Source of the DNA: Spisula solida
Lineage: Eukaryota; Mollusca; Bivalvia; Venerida; Mactridae
NCBI GenBank assembly: GCA_947247005.1
Contig: OX365944.1
Span: 19,877,501 to 19,941,500 of the forward strand
DNA: 64,000 bases
Direction of reading: 5' to 3'
Numbering within the stretch: position 1 is the stretch's first letter; each line of letters starts with the position of its first letter. A program made the position numbers and the translations under genes. The notes beneath the pieces are model-generated. The model made no database searches, was not told the DNA's origin, and saw nothing but the letters and a program-made list of their open reading frames with translations. Positions 12,701 through 27,700 of this stretch are shown in pieces.

Positions 12701-15700
12701 CAAAACACCTGTCTATGCTATTCTCATCATAGCTAAGCTCCCTTTCAGGTCCGGTTCCGAACAATGCTCGCACAATGTGAGTTTGTTTAATGAAATTATA
12801 TTAACTTTGAATGTCCCGAGGTTCACAGAGTGTTCTATTTTTGTCTTAGCATAAGGGATTATATATTTCTTTGCGAAGGTTTGAGTTGTTTAACCATACT
12901 ACCTTTATGCACCTACCAATGTTTTCCCCCAGGAGGGGGGGGGGGGGGGGCAGCGGGCTGACCCAGGGGAATTTGACAGTTTTACTTTTTCGAAGTCTAA
13001 ATTCCCACCCTAGAGCAAGGGCAATTTGTCAAAATCCCCTCACTGGGAGATGCTTTACATACCTCCGGGATCAAAATTTCGGCCAAAGTCAAAATTTCCC
13101 GGGACTCGGCACAATTCTGTCTGTCAAATTCCCACCTATCGGAAACAGCCTTCTGTCAAAAGTCCCGTGTATGCCCGCCGCCCCCCCCCCTGGGGGAAAA
13201 CATTGATAGGTGCATTATGTCTATAGAACCACTGCTTAACGTGTGCACTGTACAGTTCCCCCAATCTTCACACATCGCTCAACTTGCACTACAACTCTGA
13301 AATATAAGTAAGGTCATTTATATTCGAAGAATGTCTACTGCTATTTGCGCATGCCAATTTGGTTGATAACTACATACTAGTAAACGTCCTATGTTATTAA
13401 CAACTTGATCAGAAAAATGTTTCCATGTTTGCACGAATTCTCGAGTTGAATAAACTACTTCTCTGAATGGTTGACATTTTGGTTTATAAGATATTACCAT
13501 AAAGCGAGTATGAATTTAAATAATAGTGCTCATGAAAGTTACATTATTACATGTTCAAAGGAAATCTCGCGCCCGTAAATCGTCGCGATAACACCGCCCG
13601 GCATCTTTATTCGTTCCTTATCAGATCTGGGTAAATGTATATAATCAAAATCATTGCATCGAAATGACATGTAAATATTTCAAACGTTTACATGCCAGTT
13701 TATTACTGCGGTGTGAAATAACCCATCATTTATTACACCGTCATTACAAGGGATGTCGATATCCACACACTCAGTACAATATATGACTTCACAGTAAAGT
13801 TTTCTCAACGAACACTTAACGACATTCCGAATTCGTTCAGCATCCATTTCTTGATCGGGATGTTATGTGCAATTAAAGAAAATAAATATGTTCAATCGGC
13901 ATTTATATTTTCGAAATGGGTGGTTGACTATATAGTGTTTGAAGTTCACGTACTTTTACATCATTTTTTGAAATATATATTTTTTATTTTAAAAGGGTTT
14001 TCGATAATGTCATAGTCATATTTGCTATCAAAATGAGAATCTCAAGCGATTTAATAATTAATACAAATATTCATTTCAGTTCAAAACGATTTGAGTCTAT
14101 CTTACACCGCCTTTAGTGACGAAATTTTATTTGCGGCAGTTCTTATCTATGTTTCATTTACCAAATTTAACACTTGAGCAAAGCAGTAAATATATATTAC
14201 GTTTTAATACACCTTTCCAATCGTTGCCGCTGTATAAATGAATTTATGAATTCTATATTTTTGTCATGTCACAAATAAACATATCAACGGATAGGCTTAT
14301 GCCAAAACATAGTTGCCTATACTATGATTTGGATATAGTCTTGTACTATCTTGTGTTATTTGTGTTGCGTCCAGTCGATACATTGTCAGCTCGTACCTAA
14401 CCTCCCCCATTTGCACTATATGATGCACGCGTGTAACGGTAGTTACTTGCATCAGTGACCGTGAGTGCCTATCAACCAACGAACAGACTGACTGTGAAAT
14501 TTGTCGCCTTGTAAAGTTACCAACCTATGATACATGATATAACGCACCTGGTTGCACACCATTGGCCAATTTCGACAAGAACCAAGTGATACATGATACA
14601 GAGCAGTTGGTTGCACACCATCGCCTCGTTTACCTCTCCTTTTATACTGTAATTATTGAACGTTAAGTACACCATCACGCTTCTGCTATTTCGACAGTGT
14701 ATGTATACACAAACCAACTTTGATTTCTTACTTACAACTGATAGTTTTGATAAATAGAAATTTTCCGCTACGATATCTTAAAAGTAGTTGAGAAAAATAT
14801 AGTTGAGGGACGACTTATTTATGCATACAATCCGGGTTTCATCTACCCATTCATATTTTCGTTGGGTAGGGAATACTATCAAGCATTGGGAAAATAAAAT
14901 TGGAAAATGGGTATAGGGAATAAACGAGGGGGGAAGATGGTATGTTTGAATTACATAAATATAGGGAAGGAGTTAGAACAATAATATTGCATTATAAATT
15001 TGCTGTATAATATTATATATAAAAACGGTTATAACAACTTTTAACTTTTTTTTCTACAAGGTGGACTCGGGCATATTATTTTTCGCATTTTTTTATAAAA
15101 AAATCAGGATTGTCACTCTTGTCTTCGGGGTATTGATATGTTTGTCTAGCCATTGGATTTGATATTTTGTCAAAAAACTATTTTTTAACGATTTGGTAGG
15201 GACGTTTGACCTTTGTGTAAATGTTTATAATTGCCTGCTTTATAGTGGGGGTAATGATAAAATCATTTTCTCATTTGACTAAACATTAAGACCATACCGT
15301 TTCTCATTTTTGCCGAAAAATGTTGAGTTTTGGAAATATGTTTTGTTTTAACGTCTTTGTGCTTTTAAACATAAATTTACCACAGATTTTAACAATTCTT
15401 TTGAATGTGTATAATTCACATTTACGTTATCTGTAAATCGCTTATTCTGAATTGACTGTTATAGTCACTTAACTAAGATATGAAGGTATCGATACCACGC
15501 GTAGTTGATAGTATATACATTAAAAAACAAAAGCAAATATTTCTTTTGTTTCTTTATCGGTCGTTTTCTTGCTTAATTGAAGGTGTCGTAAATTGGTATG
15601 GGCAGCTTTTGTCTCTACTTGTAGATCGTTTGATTATTTTTAAAGTGTTTTTCCGCTACTTGAATGCCTCAAACAGATGAGATGATCCCCAAACCGCTAA

Positions 15701-18700
15701 CTAACATGCAACAATTTCATTCAGAAGTTTTTGACATTATGCGACAGTCTAAGTCACATGTATTGAGATACCAATTGATCAACATGCTGCGCAGTGGACA
15801 TGATTTTAATGAAATTTTATGACAGATCGGTTAATTTTCCCTCATGTAACCACTCTGATATTAATAAATCAAAAATCCATTTCCAATATCTCAAACTCTT
15901 GCAATAGCTGTTGTTCGCAGTCTGCAGTATCATCTAGAGTTGCATTATTCATATCCTTCGTTGCGTCGATTGTTGTTCGTTTTTGTCAGGCGTTTAAAGG
16001 CATCGAAAACTCCATTTGCTGTAACCAATGATGTATATAAGAGAAAGTCGGATAAAAAACAGTGCCTAGTATTGTAAATTCTTCTAGCGTAAAGTATTAT
16101 CCACAGTCCGCGAGAGACCCCCGCCGTGGTAGACACGGACAATGCATTAGCACTTGCTGATTAGGAGCTGTTTTGTGAGCTCCGGTAGGAAACCTGAGTG
16201 CTGATATTTGTCGATCATTTCGCCTCTGTAGGGGTATTCTTAAGATGGAATATATGTTTTTCTCATCGACTGGCAATTGTAAATGTTAAAAGCAAAACTA
16301 CTACAAGGGGTTTTCTTACATAAAGCACTGAAATCCGCGGGGATGGGTCTCAGAGAGCGTGCAGACATGTTTAATTACACTTCATTCAGAGTATACAATA
16401 GATCATTGGATGACGGTAAAACGTAAATTGTTTGCAAGTATATTTCCAGACGTGCTCAGAATAATGTTTACACCACACTTCGACAGAAAGTATGCTTGGT
16501 ATTTTGGAAGACTGCACATTTCATGTTCTTGCACAAACAAGTTACGATCGTTTACTGTGTAAGAAAACAACAGGCGTGTCCGGTCTCTCTGATAGCATCA
16601 AACCCATTTTTGCTCAGTTTTACGTATTCCTACATGAAAACCAGCAGAGATAGTCTTGAAACATAAAAACACCTAATACGTACACTTTTAATTTCATTTA
16701 TTCAATTTCTCGTATTCAAGTGGATGCAGGGATATTTTTTTACAAACTTACTTTTTTCTTAAAATTATTATATAGATGTATATTCATTGCTAATGTATAA
16801 AAGTATCTTATAAAACTGCTGAAGAGCTTGATTTTGCTAAAATATACGAACTTTTAATCATTATGTAATTTCAATTAATTTTCTGTTTGGCACACAGAAT
16901 TACTGCATGCATTGGTTGTAAGTGATGTTCGCGACCATTGTTTTAACCATGTGTAATTAATTATACGTACATTTTAGCAATGGTTTCTTCTTTGTTTTCG
17001 ATAAGGCCGTATACTAGTTATTACTATACAATTAAATTGTAATTTTAAGACATGAAGAGTTACCGACGCGTTCATTCCCTTCTAAATTAAGATCGTCACG
17101 AAAACACCAAAATCTCTCAAAAATGACCAGTTAATTGTACTATTGTTTCATTGGACTTATATAACTAAAGTGTGTGCATTTATATTGCTTGTGACTATAT
17201 CATCCGTACATTCGAACTAACCAAATAAACACCAAACAAGTTAACAATATAATAGTTTATATTAACAGTTTCTATATATGTTTAATTTCAGAATTGTACG
17301 GAATCGAGCGTCAGAAAATGCTAGAAAAGGACCTGACGGTAGTTCACCGGTATCTGTGGATGGTGGTACTCCACATGGTTCACCTAACGGCCAGGGTGGC
17401 ACTTACTCTATCAATGCAATCATGGGACTTCCATCACAGGGTTCACCTTTAACAGATCATAATGGCAATACTGGCACTAAAAGAAAACTTGATGATAATG
17501 GTACGTAGGAACACTAAGTACCATACGCTTGAGACCGTCGCTTTTACCTCTTGTTTGAGACTGTTGATTGCACCTTTTGTGAGACCGTTGCATGCATCTT
17601 TTATTTCGGACCGTTTGGTTTTGCTTTTTGTGTCCCCTCTGAAATATTTCGGAATCTATTTCTCTGGTCTTTGATTTATAGAAGTAAGGGGGTTTGTCCT
17701 TAGCTGAGTTGTGTAACTATAGATTTACTTTGAATTATCTTAGTCTTTTATGTTTAGTACCAATGTATTTACTAAAATTATTTGAATTTGAGTATGCATG
17801 TATTTAATTTCGAGTTTTGAAAAAAGCGTTTCCAGTACAAATACTAGTGGTTTTACTTTCAAAAACCTTTTTATTTCAATTAATATGTCGTGGATTTGTT
17901 AAGTTGTTTTATTCGAGTACTTATGGCTTACTTTAAAAACCTTTTGACTTCACTTTGAAAACTGAACCGAGTATAATGTAGTGGTTTCGGGAAGTTATTT
18001 GTTGTTGTATTCAGTGGTTGATTGTGTACAACTTGACTCTATTTAACCCCTACTGTTTTAATAAAGCCTAGTGACTGCGTGAGCCTAAAGTAAGCGGAAA
18101 TGTTTAGCTTTTTATATTTCAATTTCGTACACAGACATATGGCTGTCAGAGTTAAGGAAGAACGAAGAATCTGCATTCATGGGTCTGCTTATGCCACCGT
18201 TGTCACAATACTACATGTTGGGCTCGCGATTAATGATTCCTATAATTTGAATGTCATAATGTTCGATCTCTAAACCCGCATACCAACATCGTTCATTGAA
18301 ATAACTTGCATTTAACAAATACAGTTGTGGAATAATATTTAGATTTTGAATTAATTCCTCTCTGTGGGATTCTGATGGCATAAATGAACTACTGAATTAT
18401 TCACATCCTAATTGGATGAAACCTTGGCGGAGTATTCATATAATGTACAAAGCGACAAATTTCATAAAAGGGTGCGCAAGAGGTCTAGCTATTGATAGGT
18501 ACTTTATCAAAACAGCTATAATCCCTTACTATAGAGAAGTGTTTCTGATGACTCGCCATATTGAACCGTTCGACTTTGCACCGGTGGTATATTTATGCCA
18601 TTATTTTAGGCATTTCAAGTTGTATAATTGAATATCAAACAAACTCCCGAGAGTGTGGGGTTTTCGATGTTAATCCTCAAGATTTTCTGAATATATTAAG

Positions 18701-21700
18701 GTTACTTTTCATGCATTTTAATTGGTTCATTTTCCATACAACATAGGATCAATAATTGAGATACCTTTGTGAATGGTATGAACGCCAATATACCCTGAAT
18801 ATTATACTTTCAATTTATTCTTTGTACAAAAAGTGGTATTAAAAGTATAAAAGAAATGCGCAACAAAAGCAATTTATATGTTTTATCATATACGTTCAAC
18901 CAAAATCGGGAATTAAGAATGCTACAAACTTTCAATTCGTTAATTAGTTAATATCTTATTCTATTACACGATTAAGCAAATTTAATAATGAAGAGGATTC
19001 GGATTTGCAATGCAATAAAATGGTTATTAAATATGCCACACAAATGAGCAAAAGTGGTCGGATTTCATTACTGAAGTTCCTAACTTCATCACACACTATA
19101 ATGTTATAATCATAAATCCATGTATCATTAATGGAACCGCGCTCATGCCGCATTTCCAAGTCAACATGTCATTGAGATGAAATTTAATCGGTGTTGTTTA
19201 CAGCTTTATGCCAGACACGACAATTCCAAACATGCGGCATGAAATAGACCGCCGTCGCCCTACCACAATTTTTATTGTTTAATATCTAGTATTACAGAAA
19301 ATTGTCAACAAAATTTGTAAATGAAGCAAATTTACATTTATGATCGTCCGCCACACGCAGCCCCTAAAATATGAAATATTTCCCAGAAACCAATGTGTAC
19401 GTTTGAAGCTGGGATTCAGGAAGAATCCACCAACAACTTCCGGTCTATGAGCATTCTTTCTAGTCGCAATAAATTTCCGGATGTTCTAAACGATTTTCTT
19501 GTCTGACAAGTCCCAAAACCCGTATCACGTGATCCTTCGGTCACGCGTTCGACCGGAAATTGACATGTTCTATGAGGTGCTGTTTGCCGACAATGTATAA
19601 TCCATGTAGTGTAATTGGTCCATTCTACTCAAAATGCGACATTCTCTAATAACGTTGAAAACAGTTACTTGATGTTTAAACACGAAAGACAAGATGCCTT
19701 AAATGTCATTCAAAATTAAACTTCTTATATTTTCAGTTACAAATGGACATGATCCCGAATTAAAAAACGACCCCATTTTGAATAACAACAATATAAATAA
19801 TATGGAGGTTTGTATGTTTTTTTTATTAACATTGATTATTCATTTTAAGCCTTACAAAACTCGTCTAGTATAAAATCTATGGTATAATTAACTACATGAC
19901 AGCATTCCATGTGAGGATGATTTTATGGTGAAACACTTCGGCTTGGTTGTAAATTAGTACTTCATGTGATTTATGTAGCAAATACATTATACAAATTATG
20001 AACATTTCGTTTTATTTGCAAGATGTTGCCATATTGCTCTCGATTTTATTACACCAAAAATGTAATTGCACCAATTTAGAAAATTTATAGCATTAACAAT
20101 CCTTTCATGAGGTGTTGGCATACTAATTGCTACTTTTTGATAGTTTACAGCGTCAATATTACAACCATGTACTGTGGTTAAATTTTGTGTATGAAAAAGT
20201 CTTATATATTTATTGAGCTCTTTTTTGCATTTAATTGTTGGTCTTAAAAGTAAAAGTTTGAATAATAATTAGATAAAAGGAAAACTATACCAATATGGTT
20301 TTGAACGTTTTATGTTTACCTTTTCGGTGCATTTCTAAATTATCAGAGACTGAAATGTATTTTGGTTTTACTTTTGTTTAAGAGATTGGCCTTTTATATT
20401 ACTTCCAGCAAATATGGTATAGCCGCCCCCAAAAGACAGCACGATCTGAAAATGGGGTAATAATGACCGATCCCACGCAAGCAGTTATCATGAGTAATGG
20501 GCAATTATATCAAGCTCAGGGACTGCACCCGCCTCCCTACGCTGCATCCTACGTCAGTGGTAACCCACCATCTATAAAACAAGAATACACATCTTCACCA
20601 ACCCTGGAAGACCAGAATCGTGAACAACAGCGAATGCAACCACAACCTCACCCACAAGGCGACGGTGTTGCCCCCACGGTGACATATAGCCCAACATTAG
20701 GTAGATATTCTACACAACTATATATCTCCTTGTTGTATTTAAATCACCTTTTATATTAAGAGATAGTTAGATATCCCTGACACCAATATGCTACAGTTTG
20801 TGCATGTGAATTATTTGTTCCGCTTCTAGACCATTGTTTCGGGTAAATACCGCATTTTATTATGTTGTTAACGATGTCCTGCGATTGTGTACTCTAGCCA
20901 ATTGTACAGCATCGTCACTGTTGCATTAATGAATGTGATAAAGTTAAAGACACATTGTCAATCATTTAAAATATATGTACTATCAACCAAAGAATTCGGA
21001 ATTTTTCATTATACTCAAATATTTGATTAAATATGTCAACACAATACACTTCGAAATAATTTTTACTGAGCGCACTGGCGTATTTGGTTATACGAAACAT
21101 AATTGTAAAACGATGTAACGATCTTGTTTATGGTCCAAATATGCTTGACATTGTGGCTTTAAACTACCCGCTTCTCTCCACCCCTTTCCAGTCGACCAAA
21201 ACAAAGGTACATTACCGCAGGAAATTCAGGCACCCACAGACTCCTCACAAAGCAACGACTACGAAGGTAAGATTATGTTCGACTACATTGCACAGCATGC
21301 GCATTTATTCAATTATTTTATACAGCATTACTTTGGATTGTTTACATTGCTTATACTTTTTAGTACATTATGCCTTCCAGTATTGCTAATGCTTCTATGG
21401 TTTCCAGTTTTTGTTGAGTCTTGGAATATGATATTTTGCTTTCCTTAGAACCATTAATTTCATCTCACTTTCATGTTCATTTTCTTAACATTTAGTAGCA
21501 TTGACATCAATACAATGTTTAAAACATTTATAAAACGTATCGAAAATTGTATTAAAATAATTAATTTATCAGTGGTGTGTTATGCACAGTCTCAGTATCT
21601 ATTTCCGTTTATTTTACGCTTGCTCTGTGTGCATTTAGTTTAGCATCATTTCCCATGTTCAAATCTATTGTAAACATTTATATTTCATAGTGAGCTGTGT

Positions 21701-24700
21701 TCAGTAACTAATGTTGGTCTTATTTGTTGCTTTATCAGAATGTAATTGTACAACAGTGTTTGTTTGCAAACGTTTATAGGAGCATTGTGATCGTCACTTG
21801 ATGTTTAAACAACTTTCCTAACAATACAGAATCCAATACCAGTCGGAAATGCAACGTGTTCAGATTAATGTGTTTCATACAAAATATTTGTTAAAATAAT
21901 TGGCGTGTACGGAAATGCCATCTTACAGTAACAAAAGCAGCTACATTTCCCCATGAATTGCTTCATCTAGTTCGGCTATGGCTTCAAGAAAACAATCTAT
22001 ATGTTGCATTTACCGTCTCATCTAACTTTACTTCACCTGTGACGGCACTTAATGTTACATCTAATGCATTGTATCTTGGTAAATTGGTTTTAAGGATACC
22101 ACCCGTAGCTTCGGATATGTGGTGTTGATCATATCAAGTGGTTCCTAATTGCTCGCTGGGACCAATAATTGACTCCGAGGGTCAGTTAATAGTGAAGGAT
22201 GAATATCAATTTGTCAGAAATTCACTTTCATTTCATCTTCCATATCCGCCTGGCAGGGGCTTTATTGCGTACATTTTGAAAACAAAACATAGGATGCTCG
22301 TCTATAATACCAAATTGTTACGAAAATCCTGATGTGTTACAGATCCAATTTCTATTTAATGAAGTTTGATTATGATCAACAACATGTGCTAATGCGCTTA
22401 CAAACTGGTCTGCACTTAAATTTGTGAACTTGCAAGTAAAATATCGTTCCATGTAAAACGGAATGCAGAAGAAAGTGTAAAAGAAAATCTTGACCACAAT
22501 TTAAGTCTCCTTTGATTTTATTCAGATACAATGCAATAGATCATGTTTATGAATAATATACTGCTTATTCATGTAATTCTAACATCGTATGATTATGTTT
22601 TGTATATATGACTTTATACCTATTATGATATGATTTGATCTGCTATTAACTTTAACATTGTTTGTTTGTGTATCTATCATTGTTTAACTTAACATGATCA
22701 CTAATATTAGTATCACTATCATCGTCATCAAAACTGCTCGATCATCATCGTCAAGCATTCTATCAAGTGATGTTATGTTCATTACAGTTAATTCATATGT
22801 AACATCATTTGTTTAAAACAGTTTGTATACTGACGTTTCAGTGTTCGGAAAACATTTTAGGAATTTAAACGATAATTACCTTAATTTCACATAAAACCAC
22901 ATTTAGAGTAATAAAGTACTAAACTTCAGGATTGAAGTAATCACAAAAAAGTTGCATACTTATCCACAAAGAGGTTGCACCACATATTTGAAATAGTTAC
23001 GTCTTAAGTGAATTGCTTCAAATGTATTTCTTTTATTCCAAATTCTTTGCAAGAAATGTCATTTGGTTTCAAAAAAGCGCACAGATTATAATTGATCGGT
23101 TGCTTTTATTTGTTATCACTATATTTCCAACAAAAATCTACCTCGACATTCATATTAATGGTTTGTTTGTTATATAGATTGCTAAATGTGCAAAATTACT
23201 ACCATCGAAACATATAGATAGATAAGATACGGTATTGAGACAGCTAAATGATGAAATGGAACAAGTGCTCAATGTCAGCCATACATTCTCTCAACTGCCA
23301 AATTGTCCGCAATTTATCAACTCAATAGACATATCTAAACGTATCAAAAATTCTGGAATCTGAGTCTGCAACCTTTATTTACAACTCACCTCTGGTAAAG
23401 TAATCAGCGTCCACGCCTCTCGTCGAAATCTTCACTGGATCTTCACAGTACAAAATTGCCTGCGAGATAACGTGGAAATCAGACGTGATATTTGGAGATT
23501 AAATTATTGCCTCCGCAGCCAATCAAATGGCAGTCCATAATTCATAGTGTTATATGCTCTGAATGGCTTTATATGCAGGGAACCTATGTGAAAAAGATAT
23601 GTTTGTTTAACTTCATTCGAATTCCAGATTAAATATTTTATTATGGTACTTGAACCTTTATAAGTTCAAGTATTTCCATAAATGCTTGTGTATTTTGTAT
23701 TTTAGAATAACAGTGTGGTTATTAAGTGGTTACAACTGTTTTTTGGCGTTTTATTTGCTCCTCGTCTTTCAATGTTGCCATTTTACCACAAGAAAGAGCA
23801 TTATCATTGGACGTACTAATGCAAAAAATCATGAATGACATTTTTTATGTTGTCTCATTACCAAGCATGCTTTCGTAGCAACCATCCAGCGACATATACC
23901 ATCATGTATTTAGTTTGACCTTTTTCAGTTTCGTAGAAATTTCAATAGTTTTGCAGGACATTTTGTTTGCGCTTTTCAGCCTCCTCGAATAACACCGACA
24001 CAACCACGAACAATTCTGCAGCTATAAATAGTAACTCGAACTCGGGTAGAACTCCTTCACCTAAACCAGACACTCCAATAAGTGGGAGTTTAACGGAATT
24101 GACGCCTGTGCAGCCTACCCTTACTCAGGCTTATACACCTTTGCCATCTTTTCCCACTCAATTCTCAAGTAAGAAAAAATTCACGACACAAATTTGGAAT
24201 ATATTCAAATCTTAAGAGTTTATGTACAACAACGACTGAATGCTTCTGGCATGAAATATAAAATGCAACCGACAAATTGATCGCGGTAATACGAATTATC
24301 AGTGGGAAAGAAAACAATGCAAAAAACGTTAAGCTAGTTTTGTGTTGGTGTTAAAAGCATGATATTTTATTATTTCTCCGTGTTTGTTTTGTGCTGCATG
24401 TAACCCTGTTTCCATAGACACCAATAATCACTGGGTTTCAGCTACTAATAAATTTATTCCGTTCCGGGACAAGTTTATATTAAACTTTCATACACCAATT
24501 AGTTGGATGGTCTCCTAAATGACATGACATTGCAACTTTTCGTTTCAAATTAAATTATATGAAACATCGTTATTATCTGATTGTGGGTATAATTGATTGA
24601 TTTAATAACATATCCAATGTTAAATTTTCAGCTTTACTAATGGTAATTCGAAAACAGCAAACATCGGAATTGCATTTTATTTCAAAATACGATCGACTTT

Positions 24701-27700
24701 CCTGTTTAAATTATCAGCGACAGCACTCTAGTCGAGGAAATGAAATTCAAACCAAGGGTTAACACGCTGCTGTTCGTTGATTGTATCAATATGGTTATAT
24801 ACTGTTACATTCAACACTGAACACTGTTGTCAATCAATAACAGAAACATTCGGAAAGTCTCGGCCAATACCGTATGAGATGTTTGTTCCTGTGTTTTGGA
24901 ATTCTTGATGATACTTATCATGCTGGTAGAATATGCATGTATAAGCATTCTGTATTTCATGCATCTGAAGCATTTAGTCGTCAGATAATTAGTTTTTAAT
25001 TTGCATAATAATTAGAACGCTTAGTATTTGTTAATTAATTTTATGTAAGTCATAGATATGTTCAGATACTAACATGTTTAGTTTGTGTTTAATATTTACA
25101 ATAACACTTGTTTAATGTGCCACACCTTAATGCCTTTATTTGTTTATATAAAACTCGTAGCAGAAACCAAATTAACACTGCTTTTGAAGTTGGCACGAAG
25201 AGTATATGCTCTGACGAAGTCCGTTTTATTACACAAGAGTGTGCAGTTCATGTATATCAACCTTCAGCAACACTGCCAAGTAATTCTGTTGCATTTTCGA
25301 ATTTTTTGTTAAATCGGGATCATGATTTGACAATATATGTAAATATTTCAGGTCAAGTCTCTAATGCTGGATACACAAATCAAGCGGCAGTGGGAACTGC
25401 TGTACCGTCTATCGTCTTGCCCCCTCAAGTTACCTCCGCTCAATACACAGGCTCAATGCCAGGTAAGTCACGTGTCACTTTACTTAGTGGTGTCCTTATT
25501 TCTTTTCATATTATCAATGTTGGTGGTGTTCTTGTTGGATTGTTTGTTAACTGTTTGTCTGTACATGTTTGTATCTGCTTACTACTGTTTAAAACCCCTT
25601 GAATATTCGTATGTTGTCCTCAATAATAGGCTAAAGTTAAAGGTATATAAAGAAATACGACTTACCTTTAAACATGTACGTACTGTTTCAACTTATAAAA
25701 TCTAGCTGTACCATAGATTGAAGAAGCAAACAAATGAATAAAATTGCTAAGGGATAAATGTAAACCATTTTACAAATAAGACTATTTCAAGTAATGGTGT
25801 TATGTATTTAGACTACTAGTCGCTTGATACAGCACCATATTCTAACTGTTATGTGATTCAAAGGTTGAAAATAGTGAAACTTACTGCAATATTAACTAAA
25901 ACAAACAATAACCAACATAGAATTTTCAAGTTGATACAAACGAAATATAAACGAGACGAAATACAATTATACTTAGCATGTTTGACATGATCGAAGATTC
26001 GGGAAAACATGATAGACCAATCATTGTTCGATTGATACATTTAACGGAATCTAACCCCAAAGTGTAATTATAAACTAACTTATTGTGGATCTGTTGTCTT
26101 ATTCCGTGGCGCAAATAGTTGTGGTATCGATTCGATAATTTACTGTCGTACCCGGAGCATCAAACTAATCATTTTACCATAAATCTCTCCAAGTTTTAGT
26201 GAGACCGATCTCATGAAACTACTCTCCAAATCAAATACGTTCCAGCAGATGAACAGACTGGTTCCAATTATGGTATTACATGAAGATGATGGGTGGTTAT
26301 GTCTGAAATTACGACGGAACCCGACTGACTGGAACAAATGTTTGGGCTCTGTTCGGTTATAAATAGATTATTTAAACTTGCAATGCGAACTTAATCCAGA
26401 AAACCCTCATAACCTCTTGTTTTATTGATATTCTTATTATAAATATTGTTCACGTGAGAGCCATAGCTCGAAGAATCAACAAGACGTGAAAAGTCATTTG
26501 GTATTCAAGTGGAAGAAACAGCTCAGCAAACAGATAAGGTGAAAGTCAAGCCCGACTTGGGGTTTGGAAAACATATTCAACGAATAAAATTTAAGCTCCG
26601 AAATATTTGTCTGTTGCAATAATAATGATGTAGAATAAAATATGGAATTAATGTTGCGTGTTTAACAAAGTTAGTATAAAGATATAAAGACGAATAATAA
26701 AGTAAAACATGCTGATTTAACAGATAATCCTGAAGAGACTAATAAAGAAGTGAACGTTTTTGAACTTGTTTGAGTCCGCTATAGAAACTTATGAGTAATA
26801 CTCAAATAGTTGAATTGACAAAAATAAATAAAATAATTAAAAACTATTTTAAAAGGTACACACCTATCTCAAAAGTTACAGATCTAATAATTCAAAATTA
26901 ATAAATGAATTAATTGTACTTAATGGAAGATAAACACCATCGCTTATTGTCGTCAAGTATTACTGATAAAAGCCTTAAAAGGATATTAACGTTGTTTCTT
27001 TGATTCCCTTTTGAAAGTTACATTGTACTCTTAATAAGAATATTAAAAATTAATAACCAAATATGCCAGCTCTATTTATCTTTACCTTGATAAAATAGTT
27101 GTTTTCTAATCTCTTAGTGAGTTGTATAAATTATTCCATTTTCCACTAATGATCTAAACACCATCGTATGATTTAATATTCATTGGCAAATTGAGAGGTC
27201 TACAAATTACCGTCGAGTGAATCGTAAAATCTTTTTCCTAGAGGTGATACGATATTTATAGTCGGTTCGTATAATTGCCCCCTAAGATGTTATCATGGCA
27301 ATAAATGATTCTGGAATGGGGTTTATCAATTGATTGTCTGTTGACTACCAGGATGACAACCTGTTAGTCAAGCCGTTGCTATGACGACTATCACGTCAAG
27401 GCTCGGGACGACACTCCATTCAGAAGTCAATGATCCTTGATGTGATTAAAATACCAAGAACTTTCACAGTAGATTCGTATTGTAACATATTTCTGTAATG
27501 CATTACAACTACGGGTTTTTGTCCAACTTCCCAGATTGAAATAGGAGAGCAGGTGTTCAATGAAGATTTGGTTTTGTTTAAGCAACAGTTTGTTTATGGG
27601 AACATACTGGTGAAAGTAATTGCACAAAGGCGGGTATGTCACCAGCATTATGACATCGAAATCGTTCTAGGTTTTACGCCCTTAAAATCGCAACAATCTG

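Larger units (their letters stand above)
11421..17291. other. Pax2/5/8 intron 3
   Basis: The largest intron, 5.9 kb. It contains a GC-rich inverted-repeat element (12907-13215) and a short tandem duplication near 14.5 kb, both annotated. The rest is AT-rich with no recognised gene. Confidence 0.55.

Noticed and set aside
12871..13226. Overlapping open frames of 111 and 66 codons
   Set aside because: They are produced by the GC-rich inverted-repeat element and homopolymer runs; no domain and no splice context.
21084..21389. 101-codon open frame covering exon 7
   Set aside because: It is in a different frame from the one that joins exons 6 and 8, which reads [13 protein letters not shown].
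22138..22332. 64-codon open frame considered as a missing Pax exon (homeodomain)
   Set aside because: No homeodomain residues, no phase-compatible acceptor and donor pair seen.
25108..25705. Long open frames around 25.1-25.7 kb
   Set aside because: One reads from intron 8 through Pax2/5/8 exon 9 and into intron 9; only 25352-25462 is bounded by splice sites and fits the frame. The other is an out-of-frame shadow.
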